This document shows, in pieces, positions 9,175 through 17,882 of a stretch of 64,000 nt of DNA. The stretch lies in contig CAWAQA010000008.1 in the NCBI GenBank assembly GCA_963784065.1, forward strand, positions 166,795-230,794, written 5' to 3'. Below the pieces are notes generated by a model. That model had not been told where the DNA came from. It did not search any database and saw nothing but the letters and a program-made list of their open reading frames with translations. The DNA comes from CAWAQA01 sp963784065. GTDB lineage: Bacteria > Acidobacteriota > Vicinamibacteria > Vicinamibacterales > UBA2999. A program made the translations under genes and the position numbers. How positions within the stretch are numbered: the stretch's first letter is position 1; each line of letters starts with the position of its first letter.

Positions 9175-10083
9175 ATGAAGCCTGTCCACATCATCGGCGT
9201 GCCGCTCGACCTCGGCGGAGGCCGCCGCGGCGTGGACATGGGCCCCTCCGCCTGCCGCATTGCCGGCCTTGGCGATCGCATCCACGCGATGGGCCGGGCG
9301 GTTTTCGACAAGGGCGATCTGCCGTCTCCCAATCCCGAGACCAAGCGCCCGGCCGACAAGCGGAAGAAGTACATCCGCGACATCGCCAAGGTGTGCCAGA
9401 AGCTGTACGACGTCTCGTCCAAATCGCTCGAGGAGGGCGCGCTGCCGCTGGTGCTCGGCGGCGATCACAGCCTCGCCGCGGGGTCCGTCGCGGCGAGCGC
9501 CGCGTGGGTGACCCGCACAACGTCGAAACCGATGGGCCTGGTCTGGGTGGACGCACACGGCGACATGAACACACCGGACACGACCAGCAGCGGCAACGTC
9601 CACGGGATGCCGCTGGCGGCGCTCCTCGGCAAGGAACCGGCGGAGCTGGCCTCGATCGGGACCTCGCCGTCGGTGCTGCCGCAGCACACCGTGCTCATGG
9701 GCATTCGCAACCTCGATGAGGAGGAGAAGGCGCAGATTCGCGCGTCCGGCGTCCACGTCTTCACGATGAAAGACATCGATCGGGACGGCATCGCCAAGGT
9801 GGCCGAGCGCGCACTCGCGCTCGCCCTCGACGGCACCGGCGGCGTCCACATCTCGTTCGACATGGACGTGTGCGACCCAGCCATCGCACCGGGCGTGGGG
9901 ACGCCGGTGAAAGGCGGCCTCGATTACCGCGAGGCGCACATGGTGATGGAAATCGTCGCCGATTCGCATCGGCTGGTGGCACTCGATCTGGTCGAAGTCA
10001 ACCCGACCCTCGACATCCGCAACGCGACGGCCGAGTTCGCCACCGAGCTCGCGCTCTCGGCTTTGGGTAAGAACATTCTGTAG
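9175..10083 (+). CDS. rocF: arginase
   Basis: Hydrolyses L-arginine to ornithine and urea using two Mn ions. The 302-residue length and the three ureohydrolase motifs are present: GGDHS (His98), VDAHGDMN (Asp126, His128, Asp130) and SFDMDVCDP (Asp229, Asp231). NVHGMPLAALLG following the second motif is the substrate-entry segment typical of arginases rather than agmatinases. No urease or other arginine genes are near, so it is probably a monocistronic catabolic gene. The frame is intact. Confidence 0.94.
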   Translation: MKPVHIIGVPLDLGGGRRGVDMGPSACRIAGLGDRIHAMGRAVFDKGDLPSPNPETKRPADKRKKYIRDIAKVCQKLYDVSSKSLEEGALPLVLGGDHSLAAGSVAASAAWVTRTTSKPMGLVWVDAHGDMNTPDTTSSGNVHGMPLAALLGKEPAELASIGTSPSVLPQHTVLMGIRNLDEEEKAQIRASGVHVFTMKDIDRDGIAKVAERALALALDGTGGVHISFDMDVCDPAIAPGVGTPVKGGLDYREAHMVMEIVADSHRLVALDLVEVNPTLDIRNATAEFATELALSALGKNIL

Positions 10084-10146
10084 GAGCACGCTTCAGGTAA
10101 GGCGGCAGCCACGAGCATGCACGTGAAGGAGCCGTGGCGTCCGCCG

Positions 10147-10555
10147 TCAGGCGCAAGATGCTCCTAGCGCCGTCTCCGCTGCTGCGGACTGCCGGCTATT
10201 CGCGATCATCTCGTCGAGCGTATTGATCAGCCAGGTGAGCGAGCACGGCTTCTCGACGAGAATCGTCCGCGGCCGGATCCGCTCGAGCTCGCCGCTCTCG
10301 GCGACGGTCCCTGAGAAGATGATGACCGGGGTCTTCGGGGGCATTCGCACGACCACGTCCCGTCCCGACCCCTGCTTCAGGTGGAGGTCCACGATCGCCG
10401 CGTCGGGCTTGTGTATCCGTACAGGCCTGGAGCGCATCCTCCGCGGTATCCACGGAAATCACGTCGAACTGGCGGAGCTGCAGCAGGTGCACGAGGGGCT
10501 CCCGCAGGGACCGTTCGTCTTCGACGACGAGGATGAGGCCGGACGCGGCGCGCAT
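10147..10555 (-). CDS. response regulator receiver protein, frameshifted
   Basis: A receiver-only protein of about 135 residues, starting at ATG 10555 with ASGLILVVEDERSLREPL (acidic pocket EDE). The phosphoacceptor Asp is in AAIVDLHL, Ser/Thr in IIFSGTV and Lys in LVEKPCS. The N-terminal and C-terminal halves are in different frames, joined by a one-base indel near 10410-10430. It is divergent from the sensor kinase gene 100 bases away and is its likely partner. Confidence 0.82.
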
Positions 10556-10655
10556 GACGGATCTATCGGCCAGAGCCCGGCCGGGCGTTAGCACGACCCC
10601 GGCCGTTCCGCCACAGCTGCAGGGGCACCTCGGTTGCAATTGATGATGGAAATTC

Positions 10656-11513
10656 ATGGTAGCTGTGTCCCGCCTGTCACACGTTTTCGTCGCCGCCGCC
10701 GCCCTCGCGGGCGGCTTCCGGCTCTCGAGGCGCAGAAATCACGCCGCCGACGAGCGGATCGCTGAGCTGGAACGAGAGGCATCGCGCCTCGCCGACGAGG
10801 CCCAGCGGGCATGGCGGATCAAGGACGACTTTCTCGCCACCCTGTCGCATGAGCTCCGGACGCCCCTCAACGCGATGCTCGGGTGGGTCCAACTCCTCCG
10901 GATCCATTCAGGCGACGAGACGATGCGGAACCACGCCATCGACGTCGTCGAACGCAACGCGCGGACACAGGTCCAGATCGTGGCGGACATGCTCGACGTG
11001 TCGCGCATCATCACGGGCCAGATGCGGCTCGCCCTGGCGCGCGTCGATATCGGCACCATCGTGCGCGGCGGATGCGATGGGCTGGCCGCGACGGCCGCCG
11101 CGAAGCACGTGGTGATGCGCATCGAGACCAGTCCGGTTCGGGGCGATGTTTACGGCGATGCGGCCCGCCTTCAGCAGGTCGTGTGGAACCTCGTGAGCAA
11201 CGCGATCAAGTTCACCCCGGCCGGCGGCCGCGTCACGGTGCGGGTCCGCGAGGACCGGATGTGCGCAGAGATCGGCGTGCTCGACACCGGAGTGGGCGTG
11301 GCTCCCGACGTGTTGCCGTACGTGTTCGATCGCTTCAGGCAGGGAGACAGCAGCCTCACCCGTCCATTCGGCGGACTCGGCCTCGGCCTGGCGATCGTGC
11401 GCCACCTGGTCGAGCTCCACGGCGGTTCAGTCGTCGCGTCCAGCGGCGGACCGGGCCGCGGCTCGGCGTTCTTCGTGCGCCTGCCCCTGCATCTGCAGCC
11501 GCCCACGGGCTGA
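10656..11513 (+). CDS. sensor histidine kinase
   Basis: 285 residues. A short hydrophobic N-terminus (9-20) may anchor it, a coiled-coil-like linker follows (residues 31-55), and then HisKA and HATPase_c domains. His65 in ATLSHELRTPLN is the phosphorylated residue. The N box is NLVSNAIKF (178-186), G1 is DTGVGV (210-215), the F box FDRFRQGD, and G2 GGLGLGLAIV (239-248). No sensory domain is present, so the input must come through the N-terminus or a partner. It is transcribed divergently from the response regulator at 10147-10555, so the two form a two-component pair. Confidence 0.9.
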   Translation: MVAVSRLSHVFVAAAALAGGFRLSRRRNHAADERIAELEREASRLADEAQRAWRIKDDFLATLSHELRTPLNAMLGWVQLLRIHSGDETMRNHAIDVVERNARTQVQIVADMLDVSRIITGQMRLALARVDIGTIVRGGCDGLAATAAAKHVVMRIETSPVRGDVYGDAARLQQVVWNLVSNAIKFTPAGGRVTVRVREDRMCAEIGVLDTGVGVAPDVLPYVFDRFRQGDSSLTRPFGGLGLGLAIVRHLVELHGGSVVASSGGPGRGSAFFVRLPLHLQPPTG

Positions 11514-11545
11514 CGAGCTGGCGTGCAAGTTGCTGATTAGGATGC

Positions 11546-12740
11546 GTGCGCCGATCGCGTGTCCTTGCGGCAACGGCTGGTGTGGCAGCCGTGGCCAGCT
11601 TTTCGACCTGGCTGTTGGCCGCGGAATCGCGCGGGACCGTTGCCGGCTGGCGACTTCGCCCCCCGCAAGGCACACGCGTGGACGTTGACCGGGACAGACG
11701 CTGCCGCCGTGCGCCGCGAGGCTCTTCGCCGCGCCTCCGTTCGCGTGCCGGACGGACTGGGGCTCGACCTGGCGACGCGGAATGACTCGCGCTCGAACAC
11801 TGAAGTGGCCGCCTGCCGGTTCCTTCGCGCGGCGCCGACCGGCACGAGCGCGAAGTTCGACTGCGTGCTCGACGGCGGCGAGGTCGTGAAGGTCAAATAC
11901 AACCGCAACCCCGAGATTCAGGCCGAGGTCGCCGCGACACGTCTCGTCAGCGCGCTCGGGTTTGGCGCCGACCAGGTCGAGATCGTCCCCCGGCTGCGCT
12001 GCTACGGCTGCCCGCGCTTCCCGTTCTTCACGATGCGGCTGCTGGCGGCGGGCGTCCCCGACGCGATCATCGGCGAGTATGGGTACGACGGCGCCTACAC
12101 CGACTTCGAGTGGGTCGCGCTCGAACGCAGGTTCCCCGCCCCGGCGATCGAAACCCCGACGCGCGACGGGTGGGCGTGGTGGGAGCTCGACGATTCGACG
12201 GCGCCGCGGGGCGAAGTCGATGCGCTTCGGCTCCTCGCGGTCTTCCTCACGCATTGGGACAACAAGGCGGAGAATCAGCGGCTCGTGTGCCTCGACGATC
12301 TTGCGGCTGACGCCGGCCGCGAGGCCGTCACCGGCATCGATGTGCCGGGCGCCTCAGAGTCGCCCTCGAAAGGAACCTGCAACCGGCCGCTGGCACTGAT
12401 TCAGGACCTTGGCGCCACGTTCGGTCCCAGCAAGGTCAACCTCGCGCGCTGGCGCGAGTTCCCGATCTGGACCGATCGCGCGGGTTGCCGTGTCAGCATG
12501 CGCCACCTGCCATTCGAGGGCGGGACGTTTCGTGACGCCGCGATTTCCGAGGAGGGCCGCGTCTGGCTCGGCCGCAGGCTCGCGGCGCTCCCGGACGCGG
12601 AGGTGCGCGGCCTGTTCGAAGCCGCGCGCTTCCACGACTATCAGAGCACCACCGACGATCGCCGCGACCTCGACGCCTGGACCGAGGCGTTCCGTCTGCG
12701 CGTCGATCAGATCCTCACCGCCGGCCCGTGTCCCGCTTGA
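11546..12740 (+). CDS. exported protein with protein-kinase-like active-site motifs, frameshifted
   Basis: Not assignable to a named family by eye. The GTG at 11546 gives a signal peptide (RRSRVLAATAGVAAVASFST...LLAAES); a one-base insertion near 11650 then shifts to the long frame. The mature part has, in order, GEVVKVKYN (a VxVK strand like the ATP-binding Lys of kinases), AEVAATRL (possible salt-bridge Glu), HWDNKAENQRL (like the HxDxKxxN catalytic loop) and LIQDLGATFG (like the DFG/DLG metal-binding motif). This order matches the kinase fold of HipA, PI3K-like and FAM20/CotH enzymes. The role of a secreted kinase-like protein here is unknown. It converges with the phosphatase gene, overlapping it by 26 bases. 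Confidence 0.72.
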
Positions 12741-13647
12741 TCTCGCCCGCATCCACCGAGTGGCCGGTCCGGCTGATGGCCTGGTAGAAGAGGTCGTCCC
12801 GCGTCGCCTCGAACAGCATGAAGTGATAATCGACGTCGAAGCCGACCGCGGTGAGCGGCGTACGGCGGATGTCGTCCTGGCGCAGCGATCCGGCGCCGCC
12901 GGAAATGAAATAGGTAATGCCCTGCTGGGGCCGGATGCGCTCGTAGAAGTGCTCGTGGCCGGAGAGCGCGACGCGGACGTCGTGACGCAGGAACACCGGC
13001 TCGAGCATCGACCGGAACAGGCGCGCCGGCGTGGCATACCGGCCCGACGTATAGATCGGCCGGTGGAACACCGGAATCTTCCAGCGCGCGTCCGACCGTC
13101 CCATCTCGCGATCGACCCAGGCCAGCTGCGTCCGATCCAGCGTCTCGGTGTCCACCATGAAGAACTGAATATCGGTGTCGGTCAGCCGGGCGAGCAGCGA
13201 TTGGTCTGCCTTGAACGTGTAGTAGCGCTTGCCGCCCATGTTGAACGGCTCGTAGAAGGGCTGGTTCACCGCGTCGTGGTTGCCGATCGTGGCGTAGAAC
13301 TCGACACCCTCGTCAAGCAGTGGCTTGTACGGCAACTCGAACTTCCGCCGGTAGTCGTCCGGCGTTCCCCCGTCGTACACGTTGTCCCCCAGCATCACCA
13401 CGAAGTCGAAGGGAAACACCTTTCGGAACGCCTGCATCTGGGCAGACACCTCGTACTGCGGGCGGTCGCCGCGTCCGGAATCGCCAATCGCCGCAAACTT
13501 GATCGAATCGGGCCTGCTCGGCAGCGCCAGCGCTTCCGCGGCTGGGGGCGCCGGGCCGACAAATGCGGCGTCTCGCGGGTCGGCAACGTCCCCGCACCCG
13601 CCGGCGAGGCTGGCGAGCACGATGAAAAGGATGAGCTTCAGGCGCAT
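12715..13647 (-). CDS. metallophosphoesterase lipoprotein (purple-acid-phosphatase-like)
   Basis: Calcineurin-like phosphoesterase of about 310 residues. The ATG at 13647 gives MRLKLILFIVLASLAGGC, a type II signal peptide with lipobox LAGGC, so it should be a lipid-anchored envelope protein. Metal-binding motifs are in order: AAIGDSG, MLGDNVYDGG (GDNxYxxG, as in purple acid phosphatases), TIGNHDA (GNH) and LSGHEHFYER (GHxH). The upstream extension of the open frame is not hydrophobic and is rejected. The substrate is probably a phosphomonoester, but this cannot be fixed. Divided from pepF by a long inverted repeat. Confidence 0.88.
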   Translation of the reverse strand: MRLKLILFIVLASLAGGCGDVADPRDAAFVGPAPPAAEALALPSRPDSIKFAAIGDSGRGDRPQYEVSAQMQAFRKVFPFDFVVMLGDNVYDGGTPDDYRRKFELPYKPLLDEGVEFYATIGNHDAVNQPFYEPFNMGGKRYYTFKADQSLLARLTDTDIQFFMVDTETLDRTQLAWVDREMGRSDARWKIPVFHRPIYTSGRYATPARLFRSMLEPVFLRHDVRVALSGHEHFYERIRPQQGITYFISGGAGSLRQDDIRRTPLTAVGFDVDYHFMLFEATRDDLFYQAISRTGHSVDAGEIKRDTGRR

Positions 13648-13738
13648 TCGTGCACACACATTGCACCACGTCGGCGCGTGAAGGTGTTGCGTGTTGTCGG
13701 CGAACGGGAACTCCGCCGTGAGTGGATGATCCCCGAGA

Positions 13739-13802
13739 CGAACCACAGAGACGCAGAGGCACGGAGAACATCGCTCTGTGTCTCGGTGCCTCTGTGGTTC
13801 GC
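13739..13802. terminator. long imperfect inverted repeat, terminator-like
   Basis: CGAACCACAGAG at the left pairs exactly with CTCTGTGGTTCG at the right, and the inner parts (AGGCACGGAGA versus TCTCGGTGCCT) also pair, giving a long cruciform or hairpin. It lies between the minus-strand pepF stop and the start of the minus-strand phosphatase gene, where an operon break would be expected. Confidence 0.5.
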
Positions 13803-13824
13803 GGGGGTAACGCGCTCCTCGCCC

Positions 13825-15712
13825 CTAACGTTGGCGCGCGAGGATCGTCTCCATCTCGTCCATCACCTGGTTCATCTTCCGGATCGTGAGGTCGAGCGGC
13901 TCGTCGGTCGTCATGTCCACGCCGGCCTCCTTGAGGAGGTCCACCGGGTACTTCGACCCACCGGAGCCGAGGAACGTCAGGTACGCCTTGGTCGCCGACG
14001 CGTCGCCGGCCAGCACCTTCGCCGCCAGCGCCTCCGCCGCGGTGAACGACGTGGCGTACTGGAACACGTAGAAGTCGCGATAGAAGTGCGGGATGTAGCT
14101 CCACTCGTGCTCGATGTAGTCGTCCACGACGGTGACTCCCTGGTCGTGCCCGTAGTACCGCTTCGTGATGTCGAAGTACAGCTTCGCCAGCGCGTCGCCG
14201 GTGATCGGCTGTCCCTTCTGCCCCATCTCGTGCATCCGCAGCTCGAACTCGGCGAACTGCGTCTGGCGGAACACGGTCGACTTGATCCCCTCGAGGTAGT
14301 TGCCGAGGAGCGAGAGCCGTGTCGGCTCGTCCTTGATCTGCTTCAGCATGTGCTCGATGAGCAGCGCCTCGTTGAACGTCGAGGCGACCTCCGCCACGAA
14401 CGTCGCATAGTTGGCGGTCGGGTACGGCTGCGTCTTGTTCGAGAAGTAGCTGTGCATCGTGTGGCCCAGTTCGTGGGTCAACGTGCTCATGTCGTTGTAC
14501 TGCCCGAGATAATTGAGCAGCATGTAGGGATGCACGTCGTAGGCGCCGCCGTTCGAGTACGCCCCCGATCGCTTGCCCTCGGTCGGCATACCAGTCGAGC
14601 CACCGCTCGTTGAACGCGCGCTGCACCACGGAGACGTACTGCGCTCCGAGCGGCGCCATCGACGCCAGCACGTGTTTCTGCGCTTCCTCGGGCGTGTACT
14701 TCAGATCGACCGACGCGACCAGCGGCGCGTAGAGGTCGTAGTAATGGAGCTGGTCGGTGATCCCCATCATCCGCTTGCGCAGCCGGAGGTAGCGGTGGAA
14801 CGTCGGCAGGCTCTTGTTCACGCCGTCGATCAGCCGCATGTACACCGACGTCGGAATATTCGGCCCGTTCAGCGCCATCTCCAGCGTCGTCGGGTACTTT
14901 CGCGCCTTCGCGTAGAACAGCGATTTCTGGACGCTCGAGTTCATCGTCGTGCCGTAGGTGCGGCCGAACGAGCCGAGGGCCTTGAAGAAGGCCGACATCG
15001 CCAGCTCGCGATCCTTGCGGTTCGGGGAGGTGCGCAGCTCGCCGTAGCCGGCCTGGTCCACCTTCACCGTCTGACCGTCGCTCAACGCAATCTGCGGGTA
15101 GGGGAAATCAGCGTTGGCGAGGATGCCGTAGATATTCGACGCCGATCCGGCGAGCGGTGACGCGTCGGCGAGGATCTTCTCCTCCGACTCGTTGAGGGTA
15201 TGGGCCGCGCGGCGGACGATGTCGCTGAGATAGAACGCGTACGGCTTCAGGCGTGGCTCCGCCGCGAGCGCCTTGTCGATCGCCGCCTTCCCGATGCGCA
15301 GCACCTCGGGCTCGATGTAAGCGGCCTGCGCGCCGAACTCGGCGTAGATCTGCTCCATCTCCTGCTGCATGCCCTGCGCCTCGGACACGCGGGTGTCCTC
15401 GTCGGCCAGCATGCTCGCGTAGACGTAGAGCCGTGACAGCTCCTTGTCGAGACGCGTCATCGTCTCGAGCGCGTCGGCCAGCACCTGCGGCGACGACCCG
15501 AGCTTTCCCGCGTACTGACGAATGGTGGGAATCTGCGCCGTGGCCTTCTCCTTGGTGGCACGCCACGCGGCCACGTTCGGATAGATCTCGGCGAGGTTCC
15601 ACTTGTACTTGTCGTCAATCTTCGCGCGGTCGCGCTCCTGCCCCAGCATCAGTACAGACATACACACAACAGCCGCCACGGTGAGCACAGACCCCAGACG
15701 AGCTCGTGACAT
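13825..15712 (-). CDS. pepF: exported M3-family oligoendopeptidase F, frameshifted
   Basis: A zinc oligopeptidase of about 628 residues. The N-terminus MSRARLGSVLTVAAVVCMSVLMLGQ is a signal peptide, unusual for PepF, which is normally cytosolic, though exported forms occur. The N-terminal half includes the family's KWNLAEIYPN and SRLYVYASMLADEDT. The catalytic half has HELGH (codons at 14475-14461) and the downstream Glu ligand in AEVASTFNEALL. The halves join at a one-base insertion near 14583 (DWY then PTEGKRSGAYS). It probably degrades peptides outside the cytoplasm. Confidence 0.9.
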
Positions 15713-15751
15713 AGCCGCTCCTCAGAAAATCCTAGTCTATGATGCGTCGGG

Positions 15752-16777
15752 ATGCCCAAGACTCCCCTCAGGGACGACTGGCCCGATCTCGATGACGAAA
15801 CGCTGCTGGACGTCCGTATGTCGGACTTTCCGCTGGTAATCGAGGGGACGCTCGCGGACCGGGTTGCACAGCTTCGCGCCGAGCTTGCTCACCGCGGGCT
15901 GCGGTTTCCCCTGCACGTCTACCTCGGCGATGAGTGGTACACCGCCGACGGCGCGACGTCGATCTCGATCCCGTTCTACCTCGCGCATCCGCGCCTCGAG
16001 AAGCTCGAGGAGTCGCAGATGTTCGAGGTCGAAGGGGGCGAGCACGAGTGGTGCATGCGGATTCTGCGTCACGAGGCGGGTCACGCCATCGACAACGCGT
16101 TCCGTCTCCGCCTGCGGCGGCAGCGGCGTCAGGTGTTCGGCTCGCCAGCGAAGCCCTACCCGGAGTTCTACACCCCGAAGCCGTACAGCAAGAGCTTCGT
16201 GCTGCACCTCGACTCCTGGTACGCGCAAAGCCATCCGGACGAGGACTTCGCCGAGACGTTCGCCGTCTGGCTCACGCCGAACAGTGAGTGGCGGCAGCGC
16301 TATAGCGGCTGGAAGGCGGGGAAGAAGCTCGAATACATGGACGCGCTGATGCGGTCGCTCGCCGACAAGGCGCCGCGCATCGACAATCCCATCGAAGTGG
16401 ATCCGCTGCCGAAGCTGCGGAACACCCTGCGCCAGCACTACCGCACCAAGCGCAGGCATTACGGCGTGGACTATCCCAACTTCTACGATCGCGACCTCCG
16501 CCGTCTGTTCTCCGACTCGCCCGAGTTCGCCTCCAACATCACGGCGGTGCAGTTCCTGTCCCGCATCCGGCGGCCGGCGCGGCGCGTGGTCGCGAGCTGG
16601 ACCGGGATCTACCAGTACACGATCGATCAGGTCCTCGAGGACATGATCGCGCGCAGCCGCGAGCTGAAGCTCCGGCTCGCCGTTCCCGAGGACCAGGCCC
16701 GCCAGGAGTTCACCGTGCTCCTGACCGTTCAGGCAATGAATTACCTCCACAGCGGCGGTCACCGGCTATTCCTGTGA
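15752..16777 (+). CDS. putative zinc metallopeptidase (gluzincin-like)
   Basis: 341 residues, no signal peptide. HEAGH at 107-111 is the zinc-binding/catalytic motif, and PDEDFAETFAVWL (162-174) supplies the likely third ligand Glu168, giving HExxH...E. It resembles the putative zinc-binding metallopeptidase group often found beside ATP-grasp enzymes. The next gene's GTG start overlaps this stop (GTGA), so the two are translationally coupled and probably act on the same product. Substrate unknown. Confidence 0.75.
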   Translation: MPKTPLRDDWPDLDDETLLDVRMSDFPLVIEGTLADRVAQLRAELAHRGLRFPLHVYLGDEWYTADGATSISIPFYLAHPRLEKLEESQMFEVEGGEHEWCMRILRHEAGHAIDNAFRLRLRRQRRQVFGSPAKPYPEFYTPKPYSKSFVLHLDSWYAQSHPDEDFAETFAVWLTPNSEWRQRYSGWKAGKKLEYMDALMRSLADKAPRIDNPIEVDPLPKLRNTLRQHYRTKRRHYGVDYPNFYDRDLRRLFSDSPEFASNITAVQFLSRIRRPARRVVASWTGIYQYTIDQVLEDMIARSRELKLRLAVPEDQARQEFTVLLTVQAMNYLHSGGHRLFL

Positions 16778-17793
16778 AACGACTCCGCGTGCTCGCGCTC
16801 GTCCACGACCATCTGGTTCCGCCGGGGGACACGACCGGGATCGACGTCCTCGAGGCCGAATGGAAGATGGAGTACGACGTCATCGAGACGCTGAAGGAGA
16901 TCGGACACGACGTCAGCGTCCTCGGCATTCACGACGACCTGCTCGGGATCCGGCGCAGCGTCGAAGCGTTCAAGCCGCAGATCGTCTTCAACCTGATGGA
17001 GGCGTTTGCCGGCGTCACCACATTTGACCAGAACGTCGTGTCCTACCTCGAACTGCTGCGCCTGCCGTATACCGGCTGCAACCCGCGCGGCCTGATACTG
17101 GCGCGAGACAAGGCGCTCTCGAAGAAGCTCCTCGCGTATCACCGCATCCCGGTGCCGGACTTCACGGTGGTCCGGCGCGGGCGCAAGCCCGCGCTCTCCA
17201 AACGCATGCACTTTCCGCTCATCGTGAAGTCGTTGTTCTTCGAAGCGTCGGCCGGCATCTCGCAGGCCTCGGTCGTGGAGCATGCCGAGCAGCTCGCCCG
17301 GCGCGTCCAGTTCATCCACGACAGCCTGGGTACCGCCGCGATCGTCGAGCAGTTCATCGAAGGCCGCGAGCTCTATGTCGGCGTGTGCGGCAACGATCGC
17401 CTCGACGTCTTCCCCGTGTGGGAAATGTCGTTCGCGAAAATGCCGGAGAACCGCTGGCACATCGCCACCGAGCGCGTGAAGTGGAGCACGCAGTACCAGA
17501 AGAAGCACGGGATCATGACGGACGCGGCGAAGCTCGACGCGGCCATGGTGGAGCGGATCCAGCGGATCGCCAAGCGCGCGTACCGCGCCCTCGACCTGAA
17601 CGGCTACGCCCGCGTCGACGTGCGGATGGACGTGGAGGGTCGTCCGTTCGTGCTCGAGGCCAATCCCAACCCGAACCTGGCGTACGGCGAAGACTTTGCC
17701 GAGTCGGCCGAAACCAATGGCCTCTCGTACGAGCACCTGCTCGAGCGGATTCTCGCGCTGGGGCTCCGCTGGGAACCGGAGCGGACGGGGTAA
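16774..17793 (+). CDS. ATP-grasp ligase related to D-Ala-D-Ala ligase
   Basis: 339 residues, GTG start overlapping the preceding zincin stop by 4 bases. The N-terminal pre-ATP-grasp fold contains FNLMEAF and PYTGCNPRGLILARDKALSK, as in Ddl enzymes. ATP-grasp features follow: PLIVKSLFFEASAGISQAS (K and glycine-rich lid), VEQFIEGRELYVGV and the Mg-binding VLEANPNPNL. This supports an ATP-dependent carboxylate-amine ligase. It is unlikely to be the housekeeping Ddl, given the context and divergent residues. Coupling to a metallopeptidase suggests a ligase/hydrolase pair handling a peptide or amino-acid conjugate. Confidence 0.8.
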   Translation: MKRLRVLALVHDHLVPPGDTTGIDVLEAEWKMEYDVIETLKEIGHDVSVLGIHDDLLGIRRSVEAFKPQIVFNLMEAFAGVTTFDQNVVSYLELLRLPYTGCNPRGLILARDKALSKKLLAYHRIPVPDFTVVRRGRKPALSKRMHFPLIVKSLFFEASAGISQASVVEHAEQLARRVQFIHDSLGTAAIVEQFIEGRELYVGVCGNDRLDVFPVWEMSFAKMPENRWHIATERVKWSTQYQKKHGIMTDAAKLDAAMVERIQRIAKRAYRALDLNGYARVDVRMDVEGRPFVLEANPNPNLAYGEDFAESAETNGLSYEHLLERILALGLRWEPERTG

Positions 17794-17799
17794 GATTTT

Positions 17800-17866
17800 C
17801 AGGCCTCAGGGCTCAGGGCTCAGGGCCCGGGCAGGCCTCGGGCCCCGGGGCCCAGGCCTCAGGGCA
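17800..17866. repeat. short CTCAGGG/GGGCC-rich repeat tract
   Basis: Iterated CTCAGGG units and GGGCCC palindromes fill the intergenic gap just before the CotH gene. It could form several competing hairpins. No T-run follows and no function is evident. Confidence 0.5.
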
Positions 17867-17882
17867 CAAGGCACAAGACACA

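Noticed and set aside
12409..14613. 734-codon open frame on the plus strand
   Set aside because: Antisense to the phosphatase and pepF genes. Arg/Val/His-rich, no motif; an artefact of high-GC codon bias.
16774..17793. Housekeeping D-alanine-D-alanine ligase
   Set aside because: Fold fits, but there are no cell-wall genes nearby and it is coupled to a metallopeptidase; kept as a generic ATP-grasp ligase.
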